From: Accumulibacter sp.
GTDB lineage: Bacteria; Pseudomonadota; Gammaproteobacteria; Burkholderiales; Rhodocyclaceae
Direction of reading: 5' to 3'
Length of the DNA stretch: 64,000 nt
Assembly (NCBI GenBank): GCA_017302455.1
Contig: JAFLDO010000012.1
Coordinates: forward strand, 1 to 64,000
Shown: positions 1-8,596 of the stretch, in pieces
How positions within the stretch are numbered: the first letter of the stretch is position 1
Layout: each line of letters starts with the position of its first letter
Translations under genes and position numbers: made by a program
The notes under the pieces: generated by a model
Database searches by the model: none
What the model was told of the DNA's origin: nothing
The model's input: the letters and a program-made list of their open reading frames with translations, nothing else

Positions 1-667
1 GACAGCCAAGGGCCGGCGCGAGCGGGCCAGCTTCGCGCCGGCCGCAGCGCAGGCCCGCCTGCGCCTGCGCGAATGGCAGGCCGCGCGCCTCGCGCGTACG
101 CACGCCGACCTGCTGGCCAGCCCGAGATTCGGTCAGGCGGCGCAGTTCTTCCTTTCCGACCTGTACGGCCCAAGAGACTTCAGTGGCCGCGACGAGGAAG
201 TCGAACGTATCCTGCCGATGCTGATCAAGATGCTGCCAGGCTCGGCGCTGCGTACGATCGCCCTCGCCGTAGAAGTCGACGCGCTGACCGAGCAACTGGA
301 TTCGGCCATGATCGCCGAACTTTGCCGGGCTGGCCGGATCGAGTGCATTGACGAAAGCGCGTACGCAGCGGCGTACCGCAGTGTCGGTTGCCGCCCGGAA
401 CGCGAGCACCAGATTGCACTGATTCGCCAGACCGGCGAAGCGCTCGACCGGGTCGCCAGAAAGCCGCTCTTGAGCGGCCTGCTCAGGTTGATGCGCGGCC
501 CCGCACATCTGGCCGGACTGGGCGACCTGCACAGCTTTCTGGACTGCGGCTTCAACGCCTTCCGTGGCATGGGCTCGGCGCGCGAGTTTCTCGACGCGAT
601 CGACAGCAAGGAGCGCCAACTGCTGATCGACCTGTTCTCGGGAACGGCCGACCCATTTGCAGCGTAG
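1..667 (+). CDS. Conserved protein of unknown function, 3' part only
   Basis: The reading frame is open from base 2 to the TAG at 665-667, so the gene begins left of the window. The visible 221 residues start with an Arg/Ala-rich stretch, followed by a conserved-looking segment (FFLSDLYGPRDFSGRDEE, about residues 48-65). The C-terminal 150 residues read as soluble and helical. I see no membrane segment, signal peptide or catalytic motif. I recall the FFLSDLYGP-type sequence only from uncharacterised proteobacterial proteins, so no function is assigned. The coding call rests on the long open frame, third-position GC bias and the hairpin just after the stop codon. Confidence 0.75.
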   Translation, partial: TAKGRRERASFAPAAAQARLRLREWQAARLARTHADLLASPRFGQAAQFFLSDLYGPRDFSGRDEEVERILPMLIKMLPGSALRTIALAVEVDALTEQLDSAMIAELCRAGRIECIDESAYAAAYRSVGCRPEREHQIALIRQTGEALDRVARKPLLSGLLRLMRGPAHLAGLGDLHSFLDCGFNAFRGMGSAREFLDAIDSKERQLLIDLFSGTADPFAA

Positions 668-701
668 CGCGGCGCGCGCAGGCTGCCGGTGACAACCGCC
701 A

Positions 702-733
702 CGCTCTGACACGCCGCCTGTCAGAGCGCTTTA
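702..733 (+). terminator. Probable terminator hairpin of the first gene
   Basis: CGCTCTGACA (702-711) and TGTCAGAGCG (719-728) form a perfect 10-bp stem with a 7-base loop, 35 bases after the stop codon. The following CTTTA is only weakly U-rich, so efficiency is uncertain. Confidence 0.5.
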
Positions 734-860
734 CACACTGTCACACAAGGGGACAGAGACACCACAGACGTACCCCGATCCGACGACTAGTATTCGCACT
801 GTCGCCGGGACGTTCCCCCTCCCCCCCTCCCCCTCGGGAGCGCCCTGTCGAAGCAGCACG

Positions 861-896
861 GACCCGTCCAGCCCCCCTCTGGACGGGTCTTTTTTT
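861..896 (+). terminator. Intrinsic terminator
   Basis: GACCCGTCC (861-869) pairs perfectly with GGACGGGTC (881-889) and is followed by a run of seven T (890-896). This is a textbook rho-independent terminator on the + strand. It lies 190 bases after the upstream gene and 125 bases before the next. Confidence 0.85.
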
Positions 897-1019
897 GCCT
901 CCGATGCCAGCGTGGCGTGCTCGAGGGTCGGCGCAACGCCCATACACGCCACATAGTCTGCGGAATGCTTACAATGCGCAGCGAGCCTTGGCATCGCCGC
1001 ATCGAACGTAAGGACTACC

Positions 1020-1424
1020 ATGACCAGCAAAGAGCAAACCTCCGGCTTTACCAGCCCGCACCTGGCGGCGCCCCAACTCGGCATTCTTGGCCGCTTGTTG
1101 ACCATGGCCGCGGCTGCGGCCTTGCTCGTTGCCGTCTTCATGTTCTCCCTGCTGGCACTCGGCGTCCTTCTCGTCGTCGGGCTGCTTGGCTTCGCCTACC
1201 TCAAATGGAAGACGCGCCACCTGAGCAGTTTCCTGCGCCAAGGGATGCCCCGTCAGCCGAACCCGCACGACGGACAGGCGAGTCCTGGCGGCTACGTGAT
1301 CGAGGGAGAGGTGATCGGCGACGCCGAATACGAGACGCACCGCTCGTCGTCGGCCACCGGCAAACCGACAACTGACGCGCCGACGCGCCAACAGCGTATG
1401 ACGACGACGGACAGCGATTGCTGA
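1020..1424 (+). CDS. Small membrane protein of unknown function
   Basis: This 134-residue protein starts at ATG 1020. A hydrophobic region at about residues 30-60 is long enough for one long or two closely spaced membrane helices. It is followed by a basic stretch (KWKTRH) and a polar, Thr/Ser-rich tail, with a short acidic segment (VIEGEVIGDAEYE) in between. The N-terminus carries no signal peptidase site, which suggests an inner-membrane anchor with a soluble tail. Neighbours give no pathway hint and I do not recognise a family. The coding call rests on a clear start after an intrinsic terminator and normal codon bias. Confidence 0.65.
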   Translation: MTSKEQTSGFTSPHLAAPQLGILGRLLTMAAAAALLVAVFMFSLLALGVLLVVGLLGFAYLKWKTRHLSSFLRQGMPRQPNPHDGQASPGGYVIEGEVIGDAEYETHRSSSATGKPTTDAPTRQQRMTTTDSDC

Positions 1425-1520
1425 CTCCAGCGTACGGCCAGCCCACTTCTTGCGGCCCCCTGCGGTGGCCCCTCTGCCAGCCAAGTCGTTTGCCAACCCC
1501 TCGCCCGTGAGTCCCCAGCC

Positions 1521-2753
1521 ATGAAAGACGCCTGCCTCGCCCTGTCCCTATCCCTGTCCCTGTCCCTGCTCCTGACGATCGGCGGCGAGGCCGTCGCCGC
1601 ACAAGAGGCGGTTCCGGCCGACCGCTTTTCATCCTGCATGAGCACGCTGCGCGGCGAAGCCGCGTCCAAGGGTGTGTCGGCGGCGTCCTTCGACCGCTTG
1701 ACGAAGGGCCTGGCGCCCGATCTGAGCGTCCTCGAGTTCCTCGACTATCAGCCGGAGTTCCGGACGCCGATCTGGGATTACCTGGCCGGACTCGTCGATG
1801 ACGAACGCGTCGCCGATGCTCTCGCCATGCGCGAGAAGTGGCTCGGCCCACTTGCCGCCGCCGGCGAACGCTATCAGGTCGATCAGGACACGGTGCTCGC
1901 CGTCTGGGGAGTCGAAAGCAACTTCGGTCGCAACTTCGGCAAGCGGCCACTGCTCACCTCGCTTGGCACGCTGGCCTGTTTCGGGCGCCGCCAGGGCTAT
2001 TTCCGCGGCGAGTTCCTGAGCGCGCTGAAGATCCTTGACACCGGCGACATCGCGCCCGAGCGTTTGGTCGGTTCATGGGCCGGCGCGTTCGGCCATACCC
2101 AGTTCATGCCTTCCACGTTCCTCCGGCTGGCGGTCGATGGCGATGGCGACGGCAGGCGCGACCTGATGGACAGTGTCCCGGATGCGCTTGCCTCGACCGC
2201 CAACTTCCTCCACCGCGCCGGCTGGCGGACAGGTGAGCCCTGGGGCTACGAGGTCGTGTTGCCGGCCGGCTTCGACACCAGCATCGCCGGGCGCAGCAAC
2301 AAGCGCCCGCTCGCGCAGTGGAACGCGCGTGGCGTCCGCCGCGCCGACGGCCAGCCGATCGCCGCCTCGGACGCTGCCGCCGGTCTGCTCCTGCCCGCCG
2401 GCCCGCGCGGGCCGGCATTTCTCGTCTTCCGGAACTTCGACGTCATCTACGGCTACAACGCCGCCGAGAGCTATGCCCTGGCCATCGCCCATCTCAGCGA
2501 CCGGATCAAGGGGGGCAAGCCTTTCGTCACGCCCTGGCCGACGGACGACCCTGGCCTGTCGCGGCGCGAGCGCCGCGAACTGCAGACGCTCCTCGCCGCC
2601 CGCGGCTACCCGATCGGCGAAATCGACGGCATGATCGGCGCCAACTCGCGGCAGGCGATCCAGGCCGAGCAGAAGCGTCTGGGTGTGGCCGCCGACGGTC
2701 GCCCCGGGCAGAAGCTGTTGAACACCTTGCGAGCAGATCCGCCAAGCCGCTAG
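1521..2753 (+). CDS. Lytic murein transglycosylase, MltB/SLT_2 family
   Basis: This periplasmic enzyme should cleave the MurNAc-GlcNAc bond of peptidoglycan to form 1,6-anhydro ends. A signal peptide (about residues 1-27) with an unusual SLSLSLSLLL core precedes an SLT_2 domain. The motif WGVESNFGRNFG places the expected catalytic glutamate at residue 132, and GAFGHTQFMPST is a further family hallmark. The C-terminal 65 residues look like a PG_binding_1 domain, as in MltB-type enzymes of about 400 residues. The signal-peptide core is encoded by a hexanucleotide tandem repeat. No lipobox is visible, so a soluble or loosely attached form is likelier than the lipoprotein MltB itself. A hairpin overlaps the stop codon (2741-2760). 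Confidence 0.9.
   Translation: MKDACLALSLSLSLSLLLTIGGEAVAAQEAVPADRFSSCMSTLRGEAASKGVSAASFDRLTKGLAPDLSVLEFLDYQPEFRTPIWDYLAGLVDDERVADALAMREKWLGPLAAAGERYQVDQDTVLAVWGVESNFGRNFGKRPLLTSLGTLACFGRRQGYFRGEFLSALKILDTGDIAPERLVGSWAGAFGHTQFMPSTFLRLAVDGDGDGRRDLMDSVPDALASTANFLHRAGWRTGEPWGYEVVLPAGFDTSIAGRSNKRPLAQWNARGVRRADGQPIAASDAAAGLLLPAGPRGPAFLVFRNFDVIYGYNAAESYALAIAHLSDRIKGGKPFVTPWPTDDPGLSRRERRELQTLLAARGYPIGEIDGMIGANSRQAIQAEQKRLGVAADGRPGQKLLNTLRADPPSR
1542..1574 (+). repeat. Hexanucleotide tandem repeat in a signal peptide
   Basis: Five consecutive CTGTCC-type hexamers (units at 1542, 1548, 1554, 1560 and 1566, with substitutions in the second and fifth) encode alternating Leu-Ser in the hydrophobic core of the transglycosylase signal peptide. 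A change in copy number would keep the frame but alter the core length by two residues per unit. Confidence 0.7.
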
Positions 2754-2886
2754 GCTTGGCCGACTTCGCCAGCGCCCCGCCAGAGCCCGAAGCCTTTGCC
2801 TGCTGCCGGTTATCCGGCAGACTGTTCCATGATGACCCTGGCCAGGCACCACCTGCCCAGCGCCAATTTGCGTAAAAGGAACGAAT

Positions 2887-4275
2887 TTGTCGGGATCTGC
2901 CGACGACGTGACACCCAATGCGGGCGAGATCTCCATCGACGCATCCCAACTGCGTCCGGGCGTCCACGTCCGCCTGCCGGTGCCCTGGATGGAGCACGAG
3001 TTCATGTTCAGCTCCTTTGTCATTGCCGATGAAGAACAGGCACGGCTGATCGCGGCGATGCACCTGCCGCAACTGTTCTGCGACCCGACACGCTGCAAAG
3101 TCCCGCCGCTGCCCTTGCGGCCAGCGACATCGGCGGCCGAGGCAGCCGTAACACCCGAGCAGGAAGCGGAAATAGCACGACTGGCAACCCTGGCCGCCAC
3201 CCACATGGCCCAAAAGCGCGAGCGCTTGCTGGCCATGAACGAACTCCGGAGCGAGCTGAGAAAGCGGCTCAACAACACACGCCGGTACTACCTAGGGGCT
3301 GCCAAGACGGTTGGCGGCGCGCTCCGCGGCTTCGCCACGAGCGCTCGCGAGGCCATGAATCAGTTCGTTACGGTCAGCGAGGAATCCACGACGGCATTAC
3401 TCGCCGACCCGGACAGCGCCATCATGCTGATTGCCGACATGGCGAACAACGATGGCCACGCCGCGCACGCGCTGTCCGTAATGACCCTGGCGCTATTGCT
3501 CGGCAAGAAGGCGGAACTGCCGGAAGTGTCCTTGCGAGCGCTCGCCGTCGGCGCTCTCTTGCACGACATCGGCAAGCTGTCGATCAGTCCGGCAATCCTG
3601 CGCAGCAGCGAACGTAACCGGCACGAGGCAACGATCTATCGGACGCACTGCCGCAGCGGCTACGACGAGGCCTTGCGCGCCGGCACCGTGTCACAGGCGA
3701 TGCTCGAGGCAATCCTGTCCCATCACGAACGCTTCGATGGCAGCGGTTTCCCCGACCACCTCAGCGGTAGAGAGATCCCCCTGGCGGCGCGGATAGTGGC
3801 GATTGCCAACCGCTTCGACAACCTCGTCAATCCGGTCGACTACCGCCACGCGCTGTCCCCTTCGGAGGCTCTGGCAACGATGTGGGCGCGCGAAAAGATG
3901 AGGTTCGACCCGGGTCTGCTGGGACTGTTCGTACGGGCAATGGGCGTTTATCCGCCGGGATCCATCGTGCAACTCAGCGACGGCCGGATCGGCGCCGTCG
4001 CCGGATCGGCGCCTGACGCCAAGCCACTCAGCCCGCTGGTCACCATCTATGCACCGGAGGTCCCGCGCCAGCAGGCAATCCTCGTCGATCTGGCGAACGA
4101 CGAAGGGCTCGTCATCGAACGTTCGCTGCGCCTGCCGCATCGCTCGCCGGATGAGCTCGATTACCTGCTGCCGCGCCGCCAGATGAAGTGGTCCTACATG
4201 GCTGCGCCGGAGAGAGCCAGTTCGCGCGTGGCCGGTGCCGTCTCGGCGGCCGTCGCAGGTAGCGATGCCGAATAG
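2887..4275 (+). CDS. HD-GYP domain protein with DUF3391 (probable c-di-GMP phosphodiesterase)
   Basis: This 462-residue cytosolic protein has an N-terminal DUF3391 module (about residues 15-80) containing the typical PWMEHEFMFSSF segment. The HD-GYP domain spans about residues 175-370. The metal-binding HD pair is H226-D227 in LLHDIGK, and the second His pair is at 279-280 in HHERFDGSGFP. The GYP signature reads GFP here, a conservative change that probably keeps activity. Expected role: hydrolysis of cyclic di-GMP to pGpG or GMP. The start is TTG 2887, chosen because AAAGGA lies a few bases upstream; GTG 2908 is an alternative. A 7-bp stem hairpin at 2803-2820 lies in the leader. The gene overlaps the next ATPase gene by 11 bases. 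Confidence 0.88.
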   Translation: MSGSADDVTPNAGEISIDASQLRPGVHVRLPVPWMEHEFMFSSFVIADEEQARLIAAMHLPQLFCDPTRCKVPPLPLRPATSAAEAAVTPEQEAEIARLATLAATHMAQKRERLLAMNELRSELRKRLNNTRRYYLGAAKTVGGALRGFATSAREAMNQFVTVSEESTTALLADPDSAIMLIADMANNDGHAAHALSVMTLALLLGKKAELPEVSLRALAVGALLHDIGKLSISPAILRSSERNRHEATIYRTHCRSGYDEALRAGTVSQAMLEAILSHHERFDGSGFPDHLSGREIPLAARIVAIANRFDNLVNPVDYRHALSPSEALATMWAREKMRFDPGLLGLFVRAMGVYPPGSIVQLSDGRIGAVAGSAPDAKPLSPLVTIYAPEVPRQQAILVDLANDEGLVIERSLRLPHRSPDELDYLLPRRQMKWSYMAAPERASSRVAGAVSAAVAGSDAE

Positions 4276-4948
4276 TTCCTGTCCAATGCTCGCCGTTGCC
4301 GACCTCGCGAAGCGCTACGCCGATGTCGGCCGACCCCTCTTCAGCGGTATCGATTTCGCGGTGGCTGCCGGCGAGATCGTTGCCCTGGTTGGTGAATCGG
4401 GAATTGGCAAGAGCACCCTCCTCAACTGCATCGCCGGCCTCGAGACTGCCGACTGCGGATCGGTCCATATCGGCCCGCACGCACTCGACATGGTTCGGCT
4501 CGATGAAGCGGCGCGGGCCGCGCTGCGCGCGCGCAACATCGGCTTCGTCTTCCAGGCCTTTCACGTGCTGCCGACGCTGACCGTAGCACAGAACATCATC
4601 GTACCGTTGCTGCTCGCGCGCGTACCCAGCGGCGAGCACGCCACGCGCACGCAGGCGCTGCTCGAGCGCGTCGGCCTGGCCGGCTTCGCGGACCGATGGC
4701 CGGCTTCGCTTTCCGGCGGCGAGCTGCAGCGCGTGGCGATCGCGCGCGCGCTGGTGCACCGCCCGGCGCTGATTCTTGCCGACGAACCCACCGGCAACCT
4801 CGACCCGAGGACGGCCAGCGACGTGCTGTCGCTGCTGCTCGAACGGGTTCGCGAGCAGCGCGCCGGTGCGCTGATCGTCACCCACTCGCAGCACGTCGCA
4901 CAGTGCTGCGACCGCGTTCTGACGCTGACGGCGAACGGGCTCGCATGA
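4265..4948 (+). CDS. ABC transporter ATP-binding protein, LolD/MacB/YbbA class (AttE-like)
   Basis: This 227-residue ATPase energises the FtsX-type permease encoded next. Walker A (GESGIGKST) begins at residue 43, the signature LSGGELQR at residue 149, and Walker B (LILADEPT) at about residue 168, followed by the H-loop histidine in TH. ATG 4265 is preferred over the upstream in-frame codon at 4235, because the earlier stretch is unconserved and lies inside the HD-GYP gene. The stop codon overlaps the permease start (ATGA, 4945-4948), so the two are translationally coupled. With the permease and the AttH-like protein, this forms an AttEFGH-type system. The substrate is unknown, possibly lipid or lipoprotein related as for other members of the class. 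Confidence 0.9.
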   Translation: MPNSSCPMLAVADLAKRYADVGRPLFSGIDFAVAAGEIVALVGESGIGKSTLLNCIAGLETADCGSVHIGPHALDMVRLDEAARAALRARNIGFVFQAFHVLPTLTVAQNIIVPLLLARVPSGEHATRTQALLERVGLAGFADRWPASLSGGELQRVAIARALVHRPALILADEPTGNLDPRTASDVLSLLLERVREQRAGALIVTHSQHVAQCCDRVLTLTANGLA

Positions 4949-7452
4949 ATACCCTGGCGTGGTGGCTGATCCGCGCCCAGTTCCGCACGCGGCGCACGGC
5001 GACGCTGCTGTCCATGCTGGCGATTGCCCTGGGCGTCGCCCTCGGCTACGCCATTCATCTGATCAACGACGCCGCACTCGCCGACTTCGGACGCGCGATG
5101 AAGACCGTGCAGGGCGACCCCGATGCCGTTGTCGGCGCTCGCGACAGCGCCGGCGGGGTACCCGTCGCCACCATCAACGCGATCGCCAGCGACCCGGCGG
5201 TACTGGTCGTCGCACCGGTGATCGAAACACGGGTGCGCGTGAATAGCGTACGGACGCCGGTGCGACTGATCGGCCTCGACGTTTTCAGCGCCGCGGCGGT
5301 GATGCCCTGGTTGCTGCCACGACAGGATGACCGCTCGACGACCGGCGGCATCCTCGATGGCGACGTCTATGCCTCGCCGTCCTTGCTCGCCAAGCTCGGA
5401 CTACAGGCCGGCGCGACGGTGACCCTGGCCCGCGGCGATCGTGAATGGCTGACAAAGATTGCCGGCGACCTGCCAGCGACCGGTCCCGACGACTTGCTTC
5501 TGGTTGCCGACATTGCCTGGGTCCAGGAACGCTTCGGACCCAACGAGGCGGTCGGCGAGGGTCGCGTCCGCCTCGCACCCGAAGTCGACCTGGCGACCTG
5601 GCGGACCGCGCTGCAAGCGCGACTGCCCCCCGGCCTGCTCGTGCGGGCTGCTGAAGACGACCGGACGCGCGTCTCCAACCTGTCGCGTGCCTACCGTGTC
5701 AACCTCAACGTCCTGGCCCTCGTCGCCTTGCTGACCGGTGCTTTCCTGGTCTTCGCCACGCAATTGACGGCCATCGCGCAGCGGTCGACACAGTTCGCGC
5801 TGCTTGGCGTCCTTGGCCTCTCACCGCGCATGCGCCTGCTGCAGGTTCTCCTCGAAGGACTGGCGATCGGCATCCCCGGCGCCGTCGTCGGGCTCGGACT
5901 CGGCTACGCACTGGCGTTCGCCTTCACGCAGATCCTCGGTGGCGATCTTGGCGGTGGCTATTTCTCCGGCAGCACCCCGAGCATCGTCCCGCAGCCGGCA
6001 CCGCTGCTCGGATTCCTGGCGCTCGGTTGCGTCGCCAGCCTCGCCGGCGCGCTCTACCCGGCCTATCTGAACCGCGTGCAGCCACTGGCGCAGGCGCTGA
6101 AAACGGGTTTTGCGCAGAGCCGTGCCGCGTTCTCGGCCCGCTCCAGATGGCTCCTGGCGGCCTTGCTGGCTCTCGCAGCGTTCGTACTGGCGCAGATGCC
6201 GCCGCTGTTCGAACTCCCCCTGGCCGGCTACGCCGCGATCGCCCTGGTGCTGATGATCGGCGTCAGCAGCGCACCTCTGTTCACCCGCGCGCTCTTCGGC
6301 TGGCTCGCCAAGCGCCGACTGCCGGCCGCCCAACAGATCGCGATACAGAACGTCGCGCAGGCGCCGCTGATGGCGCAGGTCGCGGCCAGCGGCCTGATCA
6401 TCAGCTTCGCACTGACGGCCAGCATGGTGATCATGGTCGCCAGCTTTCGCGTCGCCGTCGACCACTGGCTCGACCACGTCCTGCCCGCGCCCCTCTATCT
6501 GCGCGGCAAGGCAACTCCCCTGCCACAGGAACTGCTCGATGCGCTGGCCGGCACCCAGACACCGTTCGCCCGCATCGAGCGGAGCGCACAGGAAACGCTG
6601 GTCATCGACCCGCAGCGACCCAGCGTGGCACTGCTGGTGCGCGAACTCGAACGCGACAACCCGGCGGCGCGACTGCCGTTCACCGGCCCGGTAGTGGCAC
6701 CGCCGGCCGACATGCCGGTCGTCTGGATCAGCGAGCCGATGCACGAGATCTACCGGATCGCGCCGGGTCAGACCCTGCGCCTGCCCTTGCGCGGACACGA
6801 CGTCGAGGTTTTCGTCGGCGGCGTCTGGCGGGACTACTCGCGCCAGTTCGGCGCCGTGGCGATCGGTCGCGATGACTTCGTCAGACTCGGCGGCCGCTTC
6901 GCGCCAAGCGAGCTGGCGCTGTGGCCGCTGCCTGGGCAGGAAAGGCTGGCCAGCGACTGGCTGGCGCCCTGGACCGACAGGTACGGACTCGAACTCGCCG
7001 ACAGCCTCGAGATCCGGCAGCTGAGTCTGTCGATTTTCGACAAGAGCTTCGCCGTCACCTACGCGCTCGAGGCGGCAGCGATGCTGATCGGATTGTTCGG
7101 CCTGGCGGTAACGCTGGCGGCCAGCGTCTGGCTGCGCGCGCGCGAGTTGGCCACACTGGGTGCGCTGGGTTTCGATCGCCGGATGCTCGGTCGGGCAGTG
7201 ATGGTCGAGGGCGCGCTGATCGCGCTCGTCGGCCTGCTCATCGGTCTGGCCTGCGGCGTCGCCATCGGCGGTATCCTGACGCATGTGATCAATCCGCAAG
7301 CCTTTCACTGGCGAATGGCGCTCACCATCCCCTGGCCGGCCGTCATCGCCGGGGCCTTGCTGACCCTGGCGGCGGCGATCGTCGCCAGCCGCTACGCCGC
7401 GCGCCAGGCGACCCGGCTGCCGGTTGCACGCGTCCTCGCCAGCGCCGACTAG
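4945..7452 (+). CDS. FtsX-family ABC permease (AttF/G-like)
   Basis: This 835-residue inner-membrane permease has the double-FtsX layout seen in YbbP-like proteins. It has an N-terminal anchor helix (about residues 15-35), a large periplasmic domain and a three-helix FtsX block at about 245-375. Further central helices follow, then a second periplasmic domain and a C-terminal FtsX block (about 705-825) ending in RYAARQATRLPVARVLASAD. ATG 4945 overlaps the ATPase stop, which fixes the start; the longer in-frame extension back to 4696 is antisense-like sequence over the ATPase gene. Such permeases usually work mechanically on envelope proteins or lipids rather than as classical importers. It is followed 16 bases later by the AttH-like gene. 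Confidence 0.88.
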   Translation: MNTLAWWLIRAQFRTRRTATLLSMLAIALGVALGYAIHLINDAALADFGRAMKTVQGDPDAVVGARDSAGGVPVATINAIASDPAVLVVAPVIETRVRVNSVRTPVRLIGLDVFSAAAVMPWLLPRQDDRSTTGGILDGDVYASPSLLAKLGLQAGATVTLARGDREWLTKIAGDLPATGPDDLLLVADIAWVQERFGPNEAVGEGRVRLAPEVDLATWRTALQARLPPGLLVRAAEDDRTRVSNLSRAYRVNLNVLALVALLTGAFLVFATQLTAIAQRSTQFALLGVLGLSPRMRLLQVLLEGLAIGIPGAVVGLGLGYALAFAFTQILGGDLGGGYFSGSTPSIVPQPAPLLGFLALGCVASLAGALYPAYLNRVQPLAQALKTGFAQSRAAFSARSRWLLAALLALAAFVLAQMPPLFELPLAGYAAIALVLMIGVSSAPLFTRALFGWLAKRRLPAAQQIAIQNVAQAPLMAQVAASGLIISFALTASMVIMVASFRVAVDHWLDHVLPAPLYLRGKATPLPQELLDALAGTQTPFARIERSAQETLVIDPQRPSVALLVRELERDNPAARLPFTGPVVAPPADMPVVWISEPMHEIYRIAPGQTLRLPLRGHDVEVFVGGVWRDYSRQFGAVAIGRDDFVRLGGRFAPSELALWPLPGQERLASDWLAPWTDRYGLELADSLEIRQLSLSIFDKSFAVTYALEAAAMLIGLFGLAVTLAASVWLRARELATLGALGFDRRMLGRAVMVEGALIALVGLLIGLACGVAIGGILTHVINPQAFHWRMALTIPWPAVIAGALLTLAAAIVASRYAARQATRLPVARVLASAD

Positions 7453-7468
7453 ACCACGGAGCTGCCAC

Positions 7469-8545
7469 GTGCGCCGCCGCACCTTCCTCGCCACTCCCCT
7501 GCTGCTGCCAACGCTGACGCGCGCGACGCCGGGCGCAACGGCGGTCGCCTATCCCCCCGTCATTCCGGGAGCACGCCTGACCTTCCCGCGCGACCACGGA
7601 GCGCACCCCGATTTCCGTACGGAATGGTGGTACGTCACCGGCGTCCTTGACTTGCCGCAGCGCGACATCGGCTTTCAGCTGACGTTTTTCCGCAGCCGGC
7701 CGGGCACCGCCGAAGCCCTGGATTCACCGATTGCCGCGCGTCAGATCCTTTTCGCACACGCCGCGCTGACCCTGCCTGGCGACCGCTTGCGGCACAGCGA
7801 ACGCGCCGCCCGGGCCAATCTCGGTGCAGCCTTTTCCAGCGAAGACTGCGACATCAGCATCGGTGCCTGGCGGATGCGGCGGCTGGATCGGCGCGACGGC
7901 GAGGCCTTCTCACTGCAGGTGAACAGCCCGCAGTTCTCCTATGACCTTCTCTTGACGCCGACGCAGCCGCTGTTGCTGCAGGGCGAGGGAGGGTATTCGC
8001 GCAAGGGCAGCCGACCGGAGCTGGCCAGCTACTACGTGAGCTGGCCCCAGCTACAGGTCGCCGGCTTCCTGGTCAGCGACGGCAAGCGCCTGGCAGCGCA
8101 CGGTCGCGCCTGGTTCGACCACGAATGGTCTACGGCGATTCTTGGTGACGGCGCCGTCGGCTGGGACTGGATCGGCATCAATCTCGCCGACGGCGGCGCA
8201 CTGATGGCGTTCCGCCTGCGCGACGCGCGGGCGGCCACGGTTTTTGCGCACGCCACCTGGCGCGACGCTGCCGGCCACGTGCGCCAGTTCGCAGCCGCCG
8301 ACATCCGCTTCACGCCGCTGCGCCTCTGGGCGTCACCGCGCAGTGGCGGCCGTTATCCGGTGCAAATGGAAATCCGCTTCGGCGAGCACACGGTGCGGAC
8401 CCTGCCGGTCCTCGATGACCAGGAACTGACCACCAAGCGGCCGGCACCTGTGGCTTACTGGGAGGGCGTGGTCAAGGTCGACGGGAGCCTGGAAGGTCGC
8501 GGTTACCTGGAGATGACCGGCTACGCCGGGCGACTGACCCTGTAG
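7469..8545 (+). CDS. AttH/CrtC-like lipocalin-fold protein, Tat-exported
   Basis: This 358-residue protein belongs to the AttH / carotenoid 1,2-hydratase-like family, recognised by EWWYVTG near residue 50, WFDHEWS, GWDWIGI and a C-terminal YWEG segment. The N-terminus (RRRTFLATPLLLP) matches a twin-arginine signal, implying export of a folded protein. The start is GTG 7469, supported by GGAG at 7458-7461; the longer in-frame start at 7424 would bury the signal inside the permease gene. The gene lies directly after the ATPase and permease, matching the AttEFGH arrangement, so it is probably the periplasmic partner of that transporter. Carotenoid hydration is unlikely, since no crt genes are nearby. 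Confidence 0.85.
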   Translation: MRRRTFLATPLLLPTLTRATPGATAVAYPPVIPGARLTFPRDHGAHPDFRTEWWYVTGVLDLPQRDIGFQLTFFRSRPGTAEALDSPIAARQILFAHAALTLPGDRLRHSERAARANLGAAFSSEDCDISIGAWRMRRLDRRDGEAFSLQVNSPQFSYDLLLTPTQPLLLQGEGGYSRKGSRPELASYYVSWPQLQVAGFLVSDGKRLAAHGRAWFDHEWSTAILGDGAVGWDWIGINLADGGALMAFRLRDARAATVFAHATWRDAAGHVRQFAAADIRFTPLRLWASPRSGGRYPVQMEIRFGEHTVRTLPVLDDQELTTKRPAPVAYWEGVVKVDGSLEGRGYLEMTGYAGRLTL

Positions 8546-8596
8546 GGCGAAAACCACGCCTGGCGCCAGCTCGCCCGGGGCTGGCTCTACCGCCAG

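Larger units (their letters stand above)
668..1019. other. Intergenic region with two hairpins
   Basis: This 352-base stretch has no convincing gene. It holds a perfect hairpin at 702-728, a C-rich tract around 811-833 and a classic intrinsic terminator at 861-896. Two terminators in series after one gene leave room for a short transcript between them (see findings). The sequence TAGTAT at 788-793 could be a -10 element, but no good -35 accompanies it. Confidence 0.5.

Noticed and set aside
7469-8545. Carotenoid 1,2-hydratase (CrtC) function
   Set aside because: The fold family includes CrtC, but there are no carotenoid genes nearby and the ABC/FtsX context matches AttH.
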